A stretch of 64,000 nt of DNA from Bartonella sp. DB5-6 (lineage in GTDB: Bacteria; Pseudomonadota; Alphaproteobacteria; Rhizobiales; Rhizobiaceae): positions 96,585 to 160,584 of the forward strand of contig NZ_JH725120.1 of assembly GCF_000278115.1 (NCBI RefSeq), read 5' to 3'. Below are positions 54,583-63,887 of this stretch, piece after piece. The stretch's first letter is position 1. Every line of letters starts with the position of its first letter. Position numbers and translations under genes: made by a program. The notes below the pieces were generated by a model that searched no databases, was not told the DNA's origin, and saw only the letters and a program-made list of their open reading frames with translations.

Positions 54583-55698
54583 TTAAAGATAAAAATCTCT
54601 GATTCGCTGAATAACCATATCTTGATCAGTTTTCGTCAAATAAGGGTGCATTGGTAAACTTAAAACACAATTTCCAAGAGATTCAGAAACTGAAAGAGAA
54701 CCTTTTACATAAGGAAAGTGTTTATAAGCTAACTGTTTATGTAATGGAGTTTTATAATAAATCATTGTAGGAATAGAATTTTCCTGTAAATAATCCTTTA
54801 ATTTGTCGCGATCTTCCACCCTAATAGTATATTGTGCATAGGCACAACGCTCTTCCTCTTCCACTTCTGGAACTGTGACAATATCTCTTAAATTATTAGA
54901 ATAGTATTGAGCAATGTCCACACGCTTTTCTATCTCATCTTCAAAGATAACAAACTTTTCTAGCAAAATTGCAGCCTGAATGGTATCTAGACGTGAATTC
55001 ATACCAATACGCACATTGTCATATTGTGTTTCACCTTTACCATGAAACAGAATAGAACGTAAAAGTACTGCTAAATTATCATCATTTGTCATCATAGCAC
55101 CCCCATCGCCATAACACCCTAATGGTTTAGCAGGATAAAAACTTGTCGCAGCCACATCACCAAAAGCTCCGCACATAATATTACCGCTTCTTCCCCCCAT
55201 AGATTGCGCAGCATCTTCAATAACAAAAAGATTTTCCTCTGCTGCCACTTTAGAAATTTGCGTATAATCAGCAGGAAGCCCAAACAAATCAACAGCAATA
55301 ATTGCCTTTGGTTTGAGACGCCCCTCTTTTTTGATCATCTTGATCGCTTCAGAAAGTTTACCAACGTCAATATTGAATGTATTAGGCAAAACATCAACAA
55401 AAACAGGTTCAGCACCTACCAAAGCAACCACTTCAGCAGTTGCCGAAAACGTGAAACTAGGACAAAAAACAGCATCACCTGAACCAATATTTTTAGCCAT
55501 AAGAGGTATTTTCAACGCATCAGTGCCATTAGCGCACGCAACTACATGCTTGACACCAAGATAATCTGCCAAGCGATCTTCAAATTCCGTTACCTTCGGC
55601 CCTAAAATATATTGACCGCTGGAGACCACATGCGCAATTGCATTATTAATTTTATCTTCGATGCGCAAGCGTTGCGCTGCAAGGTCGATGAATTGCAT
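54583..55698 (-). CDS. DegT/DnrJ/EryC1 nucleotide-sugar aminotransferase
   Basis: PLP-dependent sugar aminotransferase, 371 residues, that installs an amino group on a keto nucleotide sugar. It has GTDALKI near 58, an aspartate stacking pair DAAQ near 162, and PLP lysine K191 in SFYPAKPLGCYGDGG. The NSRLDTIQAAIL motif marks the DegT/WbpE group. Together with the neighbouring Gfo/Idh/MocA gene it recalls the WbpB/WbpE (WlbA/WlbC) steps for a 3-amino uronic acid in LPS. That assignment is inference, since no acetyltransferase or transferase lies next to it. Confidence 0.85.
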   Translation of the reverse strand: MQFIDLAAQRLRIEDKINNAIAHVVSSGQYILGPKVTEFEDRLADYLGVKHVVACANGTDALKIPLMAKNIGSGDAVFCPSFTFSATAEVVALVGAEPVFVDVLPNTFNIDVGKLSEAIKMIKKEGRLKPKAIIAVDLFGLPADYTQISKVAAEENLFVIEDAAQSMGGRSGNIMCGAFGDVAATSFYPAKPLGCYGDGGAMMTNDDNLAVLLRSILFHGKGETQYDNVRIGMNSRLDTIQAAILLEKFVIFEDEIEKRVDIAQYYSNNLRDIVTVPEVEEEERCAYAQYTIRVEDRDKLKDYLQENSIPTMIYYKTPLHKQLAYKHFPYVKGSLSVSESLGNCVLSLPMHPYLTKTDQDMVIQRIRDFYL

Positions 55699-55747
55699 AT
55701 TAACTCCATTGATAGTTATACCCGTGTGAAATCACTACTCATCTCCT

Positions 55748-56704
55748 TTATCCATGATAATTAATATGAGCAGCAGTCAAAATTCTTAAAACAGCAACAG
55801 CTTCATTACCATTTGTACGAGGTGCTTGACGCGTCTCAATACAATGAAGAAAATGCTGCAATTCATAAGTTAATGGCAAACCTTCACAAAGTTCAATATA
55901 ATTCAGCTCATCCGTGCTAAAATTCCACTCTTTACCTTCTTGCCAAACAATAAAAGGATGCAACGCTAATTTACTGCTCCACGGCTTCATATCATCAAAG
56001 ACAAGCATAGCCTTTGTACCAACAATTGTTAAGCGCCTTTCACGATAGGGACTGAGACGTGAAGCAAAAAGGTGGCTACGTATACCATTGGGAAAGACCA
56101 TATGAACATGTGCTAAATCAGAGAGCTTATCAACCACAGCAGCCCCCTCTCCGCGAACTTCAGAAGGTTCACAACCTGTCAAAGCCAAAATCATTGAAAG
56201 ATCATGAGGAGCAAGATCCCATAAAGCATCACTTTGTGTATGAAATTTGCCAAAGCCTAATCGATGAGAATAAATATAACGCACATCCCCCAGTTCTCCC
56301 TTTGCCACCAACTCACATATTTTTTCAAAAGCAGGGTGAAATCGCAAAATATGCCCTACCATAAAAATGCGCCCATATTCACCGGCAACCTGCACTTGAC
56401 GTTCAGCATCAGAAATATTCAAGGCTATTGGTTTTTCAACCAAGACATCTTTACCATTTTTAACAGCACGCAGAACATTTTCTGTATGAAATTGCGGAGG
56501 CAATGCCAACACCAGCGCATCAATATCTTTATGAGTAAAAAGATCTTTAGGCGCAATGGCTTTAACACCATACATAGAAGCAAACTGCGCAGAGCGCTCA
56601 ACATCTATATCAGAAACTGCTACTAAAGCTCCAAGCTCTTGAAGTGTACGTATATGATTTTCACCCCAAGAACCGCATCCTAAAACCGCTACACGTGGCA
56701 CCAT
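55748..56704 (-). CDS. Gfo/Idh/MocA-family oxidoreductase
   Basis: NAD(P)-dependent sugar dehydrogenase, 318 residues: Rossmann GCGSWGENHIRTLQE at 9-23, EKPIALNISDAE with the catalytic-site Lys, HILRFHPAFEKI, and the C-terminal sugar-binding domain. The frame is open 35 codons upstream, but ATG at 56704 (MVPRVAVLGCG) fits the family with AAGG upstream. It lies directly upstream of the DegT gene by about 50 bases, so the pair probably acts in one nucleotide-sugar pathway. Confidence 0.85.
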   Translation of the reverse strand: MVPRVAVLGCGSWGENHIRTLQELGALVAVSDIDVERSAQFASMYGVKAIAPKDLFTHKDIDALVLALPPQFHTENVLRAVKNGKDVLVEKPIALNISDAERQVQVAGEYGRIFMVGHILRFHPAFEKICELVAKGELGDVRYIYSHRLGFGKFHTQSDALWDLAPHDLSMILALTGCEPSEVRGEGAAVVDKLSDLAHVHMVFPNGIRSHLFASRLSPYRERRLTIVGTKAMLVFDDMKPWSSKLALHPFIVWQEGKEWNFSTDELNYIELCEGLPLTYELQHFLHCIETRQAPRTNGNEAVAVLRILTAAHINYHG

Positions 56705-56873
56705 TTTATGCCTTACCCTACTCATCATATAAAAAACATACTCCCATTCATTCCATATCGAGGATGAAACAGAATGACAAGAGAAAAGCTTAAAAACGAC
56801 GCTTGACATCTCACTATTCTACCTCTTATATCCGCAAAGGATGATATAAGTTGCAATCATATCTCTCTATTTT

Positions 56874-56950
56874 GGCGGAGTAGCTCAGTAGGTTAGAGCA
56901 GAGGAATCATAATCCTTGTGTCGGGGGTTCAAATCCCTCCTCCGCTACCA
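56874..56950 (+). tRNA. tRNA-Met (CAU), elongator type
   Basis: A 77-base cloverleaf. The acceptor GGCGGAG pairs with CTCCGCT (first pair G-U). The anticodon loop ATCATAA carries CAU in a GAGGA/TCCTT stem. The T loop TTCAAAT has its stem, and CCA is encoded. The sequence resembles the rhizobial elongator Met tRNA rather than initiator or Ile2. A P2-like tail module begins 318 bases downstream, so the 3' end is a candidate attachment site. Confidence 0.93.
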
Positions 56951-56962
56951 TCTTCTTTTCAG

Positions 56963-57069
56963 TGTGTAGTGTAGCTGTATGTAGCTTGTTGTATGTAGTG
57001 TAGCTTGACGGCTGTAGCTTGACTGTAGCTTGACGGCAGGTTTTGTATATTTTGCCACTAGGTTTTGTA
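56963..57069 (+). repeat. Tandem TGTAGCTTGAC-type repeats after tRNA-Met
   Basis: Just after the tRNA come degenerate TGTAG units, then TGTAGCTTGACGGC, TGTAGCTTGAC and TGTAGCTTGACGGC in tandem. A pair of direct repeats AGGTTTTGTA follows at 57038-57047 and 57060-57069. These lie between the tRNA and the phage module and are a likely site or scar of recombination. Confidence 0.75.
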
Positions 57070-57105
57070 CCAATTTATTTTTTTTCAAAAAGTTTTTTAG
57101 GGGTT

Positions 57106-57155
57106 CTCAAAGGGTCTTCAAAGGTCTTTCAAAGGGTATTTAAAGAGCCTTTAAT
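57106..57155. repeat. Short CAAAGGGTCTT-like repeats
   Basis: Four or five degenerate copies of a CAAAGGGTCTT/CAAAGGTCTTT unit in about 50 bases, downstream of the phage gpD gene (minus strand). Similar CCCTTTAAAG words occur at the other end of the module near 63790. Confidence 0.55.
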
Positions 57156-57268
57156 GCATATTTTTCTCTTCTCCTAAAAAGTGCAAACTTTACACTTTGA
57201 ATCTAAGAGTGCTTCACAACCAATCGAAGGTTGAACTTGCCCCTTTGGTGATCTGTTTCCAACAACTT

Positions 57269-58267
57269 CTATTCTTTGTTGCTTTGTTTTCCCTTGTTTG
57301 GAGCTTCGAGGGTGATTTCTGTTGTGTAACCGCTTTGCTTGTCATAGCGGTGGGTAACGGTTGCGGCTTTCCATGAACCATTGATTTCGCCACGAAACCC
57401 TTGCAATAAAAGAGGTTGGTCGGCCATGATTTCTGGACGCCCCGCAAGGGACAAAGAACCACTGCCTACAGCACGGCATAATCGGTCTGATTCTGAGGCA
57501 GCAGCAGCCAGAGCTTCTTCCTCACAGGTGTAGCAATTGCGCAAGCGACGCATGGGACCGCTAAAACCTGTCTGATGTTTGACTTGCCATTGCTGCCCTT
57601 GGGAGCGGTCAAAATAAAAAGCTTCAATGCTGCCATATTGCGTGCGCGGCTCAAGGGTAAATTCCCAGCTGGAACAGTCATGTTTATGGATGTCGAGGGC
57701 TGGTAAATTCTCTCCGCTTAAAAATAAAAACTTATTATCCTTGATTAAAAAACGCGCCTGCATCCGATCGGCAAGGCGGGTTAAAAAATCAACAGCCGAT
57801 TGATCTGTACGAATCACATAAGGCAAAGTTTGTTGAGTGAACTGAGGACTAATCTTTGCTTGATAGCCATGGCGTTTGGCTAATGTCTCAACAATCTCGC
57901 CAACAGTTTTGTGGTCAAAATGTTCGCTTGTTTGTTCTTTGAGTTCTTTACGCATCGAAGCGCTTTTGCCACAAAGGCGCAATATCTCTCCCTCACTGCC
58001 ACCGGAACTGATCACCGATTCGACAACAAAACGCCCCATAGAAGCACTGATGCTGTTCTCATAGCCAAAGATCACTTGCAGTGCACTGTTGCTTTGCGGA
58101 ACCTCTAAATCATTGCCACTATCGTCAAACTCTGCTTCAAAGCTATCAGCTTCATTGCCGGCATGATCTGTGATGGTTGCCGTTAAAAGACGCTGGTAAA
58201 AAACCTCATGAACAGGTTTGTCTCCCACTTTGACCACAATAAAAGGGTGTGTGCGCATTAATCCCAT
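57269..58267 (-). CDS. P2-like phage tail protein gpD (late control D)
   Basis: A 332-residue tail-tip/hub protein of the P2 gpD (DUF2325-like late-control D) family. It forms the baseplate hub and is named late control gene D for its role in timing. The family order here (after X, last in the module) and the ending pattern NKGKQSN support it. It overlaps gpX by about 10 bases. No ogr gene or integrase lies between it and the tRNA. Confidence 0.85.
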   Translation of the reverse strand: MGLMRTHPFIVVKVGDKPVHEVFYQRLLTATITDHAGNEADSFEAEFDDSGNDLEVPQSNSALQVIFGYENSISASMGRFVVESVISSGGSEGEILRLCGKSASMRKELKEQTSEHFDHKTVGEIVETLAKRHGYQAKISPQFTQQTLPYVIRTDQSAVDFLTRLADRMQARFLIKDNKFLFLSGENLPALDIHKHDCSSWEFTLEPRTQYGSIEAFYFDRSQGQQWQVKHQTGFSGPMRRLRNCYTCEEEALAAAASESDRLCRAVGSGSLSLAGRPEIMADQPLLLQGFRGEINGSWKAATVTHRYDKQSGYTTEITLEAPNKGKQSNKE

Positions 58268-58512
58268 AGCCGCTTCACCATGCTTTGGGGATTGTGAAGT
58301 GCAAATTCAGGCAAGAGAACGGTTAAGCCCCGCGGCAAAAGAGCACCATATTTAGCAATCTCTGGATTGGCTTCCAAGGTAGATTCTAAGTAGCCGCTTA
58401 CAGCTCCAACTTGGATGTGCTCCCCTAACACAGCCATGGCATGTTGAAAGCAGATCAGGTCTAAGCTCATATCCTCTAGCTCTACAACAACGCGCTTTTC
58501 TGGTATCTTCAT
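58258..58512 (-). CDS. P2-like phage tail protein gpX
   Basis: An 84-residue tail protein of the P2 X family, with PRGLTVLLPEF near the C terminus typical of the LysM-like X fold. It sits between U and D, overlapping both by a few bases, as in P2. Confidence 0.85.
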   Translation of the reverse strand: MKIPEKRVVVELEDMSLDLICFQHAMAVLGEHIQVGAVSGYLESTLEANPEIAKYGALLPRGLTVLLPEFALHNPQSMVKRLWD

Positions 58513-58940
58513 TGCATATATCCTTGCGGTTTTCCCCCATTAAAAAAAGGCAAAAGACTAATGGAATAGCGAATGCGCTGGGATTGACCAGAGCGGGCGA
58601 TAAAGTCGTGATCTTGACTGATGCTGGTGATCACCACGGGGCCATGGAGAATGGCACTATAGGTCGTATCATTGATCCAACGCAGCATCTGAACCGGCTT
58701 TGCGGCACGAATAGTTCTGGTGATGGCATCAATGGCTATACGATCACCAAATTCTTCTGGAAACAACACGCCATGAATGGTTTTGGGGTCATTGCCATAG
58801 CCGGTAAATTGCAAACTGGGTGCCTTGCCAAAACGCTCCATAGGAACCCATGAGGCAGAAAACTCTTCTTCAAAGGATTGGAAATTCAGCCAGTCCACAT
58901 AAAATTGATGCGGACCTAACATCATCAAAGGATCTCTCAT
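58509..58940 (-). CDS. P2-like phage tail protein gpU
   Basis: A 143-residue tail terminator/baseplate protein of the P2 U family (MMLGPHQFYVDWLNFQ; SLLPFFNGG near the end). It lies between the tape measure gene and gpX. Confidence 0.85.
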   Translation of the reverse strand: MRDPLMMLGPHQFYVDWLNFQSFEEEFSASWVPMERFGKAPSLQFTGYGNDPKTIHGVLFPEEFGDRIAIDAITRTIRAAKPVQMLRWINDTTYSAILHGPVVITSISQDHDFIARSGQSQRIRYSISLLPFFNGGKPQGYMQ

Positions 58941-58987
58941 AGGCTCCCTCCCCTCATTCTGTTTCTGCCATTATTCACTCCCCGCTC

Positions 58988-61330
58988 TCATTCTGTTCCC
59001 CCATGTAGGGCATTGGCGCGTGCACGTTGCAAAGCGTGACTTACCGCACGACCGGTAGCAACGGGATCACGGGCACCATTGATATGCACTGTGACATTTT
59101 GATTGTGGGTGGTGGGAGAGCGGTCTTTCTCTCTTTGCTCTGGACCAGATGGATTTGCATGACCAGCACCCGCAAATTGTGCTATGGGTTGAATGGCTGT
59201 TTTGCCCCCAAGCCAACTGGGTAAATGAAACAGATCGGATAAATCAACGCTGCCAATCCATTCTCTGATGCGGCTTGGCAAAGATTTAAAAAAATCACTC
59301 AACTTTGTGATGGGTGCCATAAAGCCATCGACAATCCAATTGGCCAAGTCCTCCCCTGCTTGTTCCATACCGGCTTTGGCATCATCAGAAAGTTTTTCTT
59401 GGGCAAAAAAACTTCCCAACCAGCCCCAAAATTTAGTGATACTGTGCTTAAAACCCTCCCACACATTGCCAAACCCTTGAGAAACAGCGCCAAGACCCTG
59501 TTTGAACTTTTGCCAATGTTCAGAAAAGTCAAAAGCAGCAGTAATGGCGTTTTTCCATTTGGTGATGGTTGCGGTATCAGCACCAAAAAAGCGCATGACG
59601 GCTTCAAAGGCACGCCCAAGAGCGTGTGCTATTCCCCGTGCAAAGCCTTTAACAAAAGAAGAGAAACGATCCCAATATTTCCACAAAGCAAAACCAGCAG
59701 CAAGGATGACAGCCACAACAGTGGTAATCAGAGCCCCTATGGGGGTAAAAACAGTACCAACAACAGAGGCAATGCCAACCCCAACCACTTCTATCGCTGT
59801 CCCTACCCAAGCAAAAGAAGCGGCGAATGCACTGCTTGAGACCATAATCCCCCGAAACGCAGCCACTAAGAGAGTCATCGGTCGCAATAACCGTGCAAAA
59901 CTGCCACCAAGACTTGCCGTCATTATTCCCAACGAGCGCCCTGAAGCGATAAGCGTGCCCCAGCTTGTTTTAAGATTGCCGCTCACACCACCAAGCTTGA
60001 TAAAAGGGCCTACCAATTGAAGAAGCCCAAGCCGTGTACCAGCAAGGGTAAAGCGCAACACCCGCAGAGCAATATTAAAAGCCATCAGAGAAGCAATGGT
60101 TTTGATAATGGCGCTTGTTAAAGCTGGATGCGCATTGGCCCATGCCATAAGAACATTGATAAACCCACCAACACTTTCCATCAAACTGTTGACAGGGGGC
60201 AATAAGACTTCACCAATGGTAATTCCCAAAGCTATGATGCGGTTTTGCAAAAGTTCAAACTGCCTGATAGCACCGGTTGCTTGTTTGTCTGCTTCTTGCT
60301 CTACCGAGCCTTTAAAGACTTTTGGGTCTTCAACATATTTTAAAGCTTGCCCTAACAATTCAGGATTGCCAACCAATTTGGCAAAATCACCGGTAAAATC
60401 ACGACCAGCAATGGCTATCAGGGAACGCATGCCCTGTTCGGATTTGGCTAAAACATCAAAAAAGTGCACCAAAGTGCCGGTGGCATCTTTGTCCAGATCT
60501 TGCATAAATTTTTGGCGGGAAAGCCCGATATTGGCAAAAGCATCTTCAATATGCTTGCCTCCTGCCTGTATGCGGGCACTCATGGCATTAAAACCACGCG
60601 CTGCACTCTCAGGTACAATACCAGCAGAAATCATTGCCGTACCAAAAGCAGCGGTTTCGCGGGCAGTGAGTTTAAACATAGTTGCTGCACCGGTGGCGCG
60701 ATTGGTAAAGTCAGATACTTCGCTTGCCTTGGCGGCCATGTGGTTAGAGAGATGATTGATGGCATCACCTAAATCTTCAATCCCTGCTTGATTAAGCTTA
60801 AAGACATTGCGCAATTTGGCAAAACGCTCCCCAATCTGATCCCCCGTCATATCAAAGGCGACAGCTGCTTTAGCGGCGTAAATGCTAAAAGCTTCCAGAT
60901 CTTGTTCGCCAATTCCTGCTTGGCTGGCACTGGTCATCAGTTCCAAAACTTCACGTGCTGCTAGCGGAATCTTGGTGGAGGTTTCCAAAGCAAAACGGCG
61001 CAATTCTTTTAAGCGATGAAGAGGAGCATCCAGAACCTTTTCCAAGCCTTTCATGGATTGATCAAATTGCATGGCTTTATAGAGGGGTGCAATCAAAGTT
61101 GCTGTTTGCGCAAGCGCACCCACCATGCGCCCACGCGCATGGTTGAAAGCATTTTCCGCATTCTTTGTCGCATCCTCAAGATGCTCAGGGTCAAACCAAT
61201 TTTTAAAGTGCTGTCGTGTCTTGCTTTGGAAATGCGCAACATCTGAACTAAAGGCTGCAAGATCACGCTTGGCAGAAGCTATCCCCTCTTGCAGATGATT
61301 AACAAAACGCACAACAAGGGAAACATCCAT
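58988..61330 (-). CDS. P2-like phage tail tape measure protein gpT
   Basis: The 780-residue tape measure protein that sets tail length and helps DNA delivery. It has long helical regions and hydrophobic TM-like segments in the middle (for example around IASLMAFNIALRVLRF and VVGTVFTPIGALITTVVAV) and an N-terminal phage-tail tape measure domain. The length is close to that of P2 T (815). AAGGAGCTGTT precedes the ATG. The opposite strand carries long but spurious reading frames. Confidence 0.88.
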   Translation of the reverse strand: MDVSLVVRFVNHLQEGIASAKRDLAAFSSDVAHFQSKTRQHFKNWFDPEHLEDATKNAENAFNHARGRMVGALAQTATLIAPLYKAMQFDQSMKGLEKVLDAPLHRLKELRRFALETSTKIPLAAREVLELMTSASQAGIGEQDLEAFSIYAAKAAVAFDMTGDQIGERFAKLRNVFKLNQAGIEDLGDAINHLSNHMAAKASEVSDFTNRATGAATMFKLTARETAAFGTAMISAGIVPESAARGFNAMSARIQAGGKHIEDAFANIGLSRQKFMQDLDKDATGTLVHFFDVLAKSEQGMRSLIAIAGRDFTGDFAKLVGNPELLGQALKYVEDPKVFKGSVEQEADKQATGAIRQFELLQNRIIALGITIGEVLLPPVNSLMESVGGFINVLMAWANAHPALTSAIIKTIASLMAFNIALRVLRFTLAGTRLGLLQLVGPFIKLGGVSGNLKTSWGTLIASGRSLGIMTASLGGSFARLLRPMTLLVAAFRGIMVSSSAFAASFAWVGTAIEVVGVGIASVVGTVFTPIGALITTVVAVILAAGFALWKYWDRFSSFVKGFARGIAHALGRAFEAVMRFFGADTATITKWKNAITAAFDFSEHWQKFKQGLGAVSQGFGNVWEGFKHSITKFWGWLGSFFAQEKLSDDAKAGMEQAGEDLANWIVDGFMAPITKLSDFFKSLPSRIREWIGSVDLSDLFHLPSWLGGKTAIQPIAQFAGAGHANPSGPEQREKDRSPTTHNQNVTVHINGARDPVATGRAVSHALQRARANALHGGTE

Positions 61331-61339
61331 AACAGCTCC

Positions 61340-61872
61340 TTATTCTAACCTATGGCTTTCATATTCTAGGTTTTTCAGGCGTGCTAATTCACTGCGATAG
61401 AAAATCACATCCAGCCAATCCATCTGATTGATCTCTGTAGCAGACCAGCGAAAGTAGAGCGCTAATTCTGCTCCAAATTGACCGGCAGACAGGATTGGCG
61501 TGGCGTAAAAAAAGCAAAAAAAGCCTTGAAGACAGCAATAATGTCAACAACATCCACACGATCAATCAATTCAACGGTTTCATGAGACATATCCGCCAAA
61601 AGCGCTGTAATCCCTTCTGTTGCCTCACTTGTGAACAAAATTTGAGAAAGCTTAGAGATAAGCACATCATTGGTGAATGTTTTTTGCTCTCCAAATTCAG
61701 GAAGCAGCAACTCTGTTAACTGTGGTCCAATCAACACGGCTAATTGCTTAGCTTGTTTGAAAGTGGGGCGATAAAAGGTCAGTTTCTTGCAGAGAGATTC
61801 TTTGCCACCTTTATCCTGATAAAGAAGTGGAACCTGCAATTCCACATCAATGCTGGTTTGTAAACTTGTCAT
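61340..61872 (-). CDS. gpE+E' tail protein made by -1 frameshift
   Basis: P2 makes a longer tail-assembly protein by a -1 slip in gene E. Here the E frame (61462-61872) contains two T7 runs on the minus strand (61522-61516 and 61513-61507), the first being GC-T7-G as in the P2 T7G site. A -1 shift enters a frame that reads on through ILSAGQFGAELALYFRW and DWLDVIFYRSELARLK to TAA at 61340, with no stop in between, 10 bases before gpT. This fits the E+E' product. Use of the slip is inferred, not shown. Confidence 0.75.
61462..61872 (-). CDS. P2-like phage tail assembly protein gpE
   Basis: A 136-residue tail assembly protein of the P2 E family (MTSLQTSIDVELQVPL and LPEFGEQKTFTNDVLISKLS). ATG at 61872 has AGGAATTGATC upstream; a TTG at 61878 is in frame. 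Its 3' part carries the slippery T7 runs. Confidence 0.85.
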   Translation of the reverse strand: MTSLQTSIDVELQVPLLYQDKGGKESLCKKLTFYRPTFKQAKQLAVLIGPQLTELLLPEFGEQKTFTNDVLISKLSQILFTSEATEGITALLADMSHETVELIDRVDVVDIIAVFKAFFAFFTPRQSCLPVNLEQN

Positions 61873-61895
61873 GATCAATTCCTATGAATGAGAGC

Positions 61896-62414
61896 TTATA
61901 GATTGAGAATAGAGCGTCGACGCAAACCGATCTCTTGCCCGTTGCGCACAAGCCAACCGCCCCGTTTGAACGAAAAGCGGTGCAAAACAGCGCCATCCCA
62001 AAACTCCGTATAGTCCCAAACATTTTTGATCTCGCAATCATAGCCTGTTGCCTTGCCAGCCGTTAAGCCTTCACTATCGACTTTGACCAAGCGTCCTGTG
62101 ACATCAATGGAATGTTCATGCTCTTGCCCATCTTCTTCAGAGATCACATGTTTTTTGCCGGTAAATTTATGACGAAGACCAGGGGGACCTCCAAAGATAC
62201 CAATAATTTCGGGGGTGTGGCTACGGATTTTCATTTGCAAACCGAGAGCTTTCACACCAAGACCAGCAACATCAATTTGCATATCAGAACCGCCTGGTTG
62301 ATAGGTTTCGGTGATTTCTTCCAGTGTGGGCAATTTAAGCGTTTCAAGATCGAGGTGAAGATTCACATCATCATCAACAATCAGCGTAAAACCGCGTACA
62401 ATGCGTAAAGTCAT
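61896..62414 (-). CDS. Phage major tail tube protein gpFII
   Basis: A 172-residue tail tube protein of the P2 FII family (MTLRIVRGFTLIVDDDVN; LEEITETYQPGGSDMQIDVAGLGVKAL). The ATG at 62414 overlaps the sheath TGA by a few bases, typical of the tightly packed tail operon. Confidence 0.88.
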   Translation of the reverse strand: MTLRIVRGFTLIVDDDVNLHLDLETLKLPTLEEITETYQPGGSDMQIDVAGLGVKALGLQMKIRSHTPEIIGIFGGPPGLRHKFTGKKHVISEEDGQEHEHSIDVTGRLVKVDSEGLTAGKATGYDCEIKNVWDYTEFWDGAVLHRFSFKRGGWLVRNGQEIGLRRRSILNL

Positions 62415-63712
62415 GCTTCACTCCTTGCTGCTTTGCGATAAGTTTCAAGCGTATCGCCAAATTGATAGGTCATTTTCTTTTGGATATCTTGCGCCAACCG
62501 ATCAAAATAAGCGCTATTGCGCCGGCTGGAGAAACTTAAATCTTCTAAAGGAGGCACTTCTTCGGCATCAAATTCCACCCGTAACTTTCCAAGCTGTAAA
62601 GTGCTGTTGGAATTTAAATCACGGTCAAACCAGACACGTCCTCCCAACAGCGCTCCACGGGCAATCATATCATCAAGAAAGCTGGTCAAAGAGCGGGTAA
62701 TGGCAATGACATGTTGACCGGTCAGATTCTCATCATTGGCCCAAGGGCGGAAATTGTTGATGATGGTTTTTTCGAGTGCTGCACGGGTGCGCACCACATT
62801 GACAAAACGCCACAGTGGATCACTGGAGGTGGTATGGTTGCCCCATAAAATGCGTCCATTGGCAGCCATTTTCCCCTCAGATAACAAATGCGCATTTTGG
62901 CTAAGCCGTGCTGGTATAAAGGTAGCAATATCAGCTTGATTAAGACGATTTGCCTCATGATCGATTTCGCCATCAAAATAGCTAATGGGGCGTGCGGTTC
63001 CTAAAATGCCTTTAACATCTTGGTTAGAGGGAGACCAAAAAACACCTCCCCTTTGCTTATCACGTTTGATAAACATCGCCGCTGCAAAAGGACTTGCCGG
63101 TTTAACACTCCAACCACCCTCACTATTTGCCACCCGCACAAAGGGGTCAATCAGATAACAAAAGCGTGAAGAAAAATCTGCACGAAAGGCAAGGCTTTCT
63201 TCCGTGTTTTTACCTCCCGTATCAAAAACCGCAATCGCTTGCAGCTTTTCGGCAACCTGTTCAAGCGCATCTGCCACGGGGTTTTTACCATTATCAAGGC
63301 GCCCTGCACTATAAGCTGGTGCCAGTAAAATCCCAGGCTCTACCCCTAAATGACCCCTAGCGTGCGCTAAAGCCTGTACACCGGTCAAGGCGACGTTTGA
63401 GCCCACCATTTCAGCTTGTGTCTCAGCAATGGTTGATTTTTCTTCCACACGCACAAGGATAATTTGTGCCTCAATCCCTTGCACACATACAGCATTAATA
63501 ATATCAAGAGCTGTACCTCTTTGCCCAAGCTTTTGGATTTTTTCACCCTCATGCGTAAAGAGAAGCACGGGCTCGTTGAGGGGGAAAATTTGGTTGTCAG
63601 CATCAGGGGCTGTAACAACCGCACCAATGGCGGTCTGATCAAATGTTGCTAAAGGACGGGAAACCTCACCAGCCTCTACAATGCGTATCCCATGATTAAA
63701 TTCTGTTGCCAT
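62411..63712 (-). CDS. Phage tail sheath protein gpFI
   Basis: A 433-residue contractile tail sheath protein of the P2 FI family (HGIRIVEAGEVSRPLATFDQ; KGILGTARPISYFDGEIDHE; VWFDRDLNSNSTLQLGKL). ATG at 63712 (MATEFNHG) has GGAGAGCAAG upstream; the open frame extends 24 codons further. It marks this as a contractile-tailed (myovirus) module. Confidence 0.9.
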   Translation of the reverse strand: MATEFNHGIRIVEAGEVSRPLATFDQTAIGAVVTAPDADNQIFPLNEPVLLFTHEGEKIQKLGQRGTALDIINAVCVQGIEAQIILVRVEEKSTIAETQAEMVGSNVALTGVQALAHARGHLGVEPGILLAPAYSAGRLDNGKNPVADALEQVAEKLQAIAVFDTGGKNTEESLAFRADFSSRFCYLIDPFVRVANSEGGWSVKPASPFAAAMFIKRDKQRGGVFWSPSNQDVKGILGTARPISYFDGEIDHEANRLNQADIATFIPARLSQNAHLLSEGKMAANGRILWGNHTTSSDPLWRFVNVVRTRAALEKTIINNFRPWANDENLTGQHVIAITRSLTSFLDDMIARGALLGGRVWFDRDLNSNSTLQLGKLRVEFDAEEVPPLEDLSFSSRRNSAYFDRLAQDIQKKMTYQFGDTLETYRKAARSEA

Positions 63713-63784
63713 CTTGCTCTCCAAATCAATGAAGAAACAATAACAACAAGTGCACTCTCTCATAAGCCTGACACTGTCAGTCAA

Positions 63785-63829
63785 AAAGTCCCTTTAAAGG
63801 GCTTTAAAATGGTTTTATAAAGGGACTTT
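63785..63829. repeat. Long perfect inverted repeat in the phage region
   Basis: A perfect 12-bp pair: AAAGTCCCTTTA (63785-63796) with TAAAGGGACTTT (63818-63829). No T-run on the minus strand follows, so it may be a structural or operator element rather than a terminator. Confidence 0.6.
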
Positions 63830-63887
63830 AAAGAAAGAAAATCATACAAGCCTTTAAGCTTTTGTACAATAAGCATCCCTCTATAAC

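Noticed and set aside
56951..57160. Tandem repeats considered as a CRISPR array
   Set aside because: Units are short, degenerate and without regular spacers, and no cas genes are present.
59502..60755. Two long plus-strand open frames opposite the tail tape measure gene
   Set aside because: They are antisense to a well-supported P2-like gene, in a compact operon, without ribosome sites or recognisable domains.
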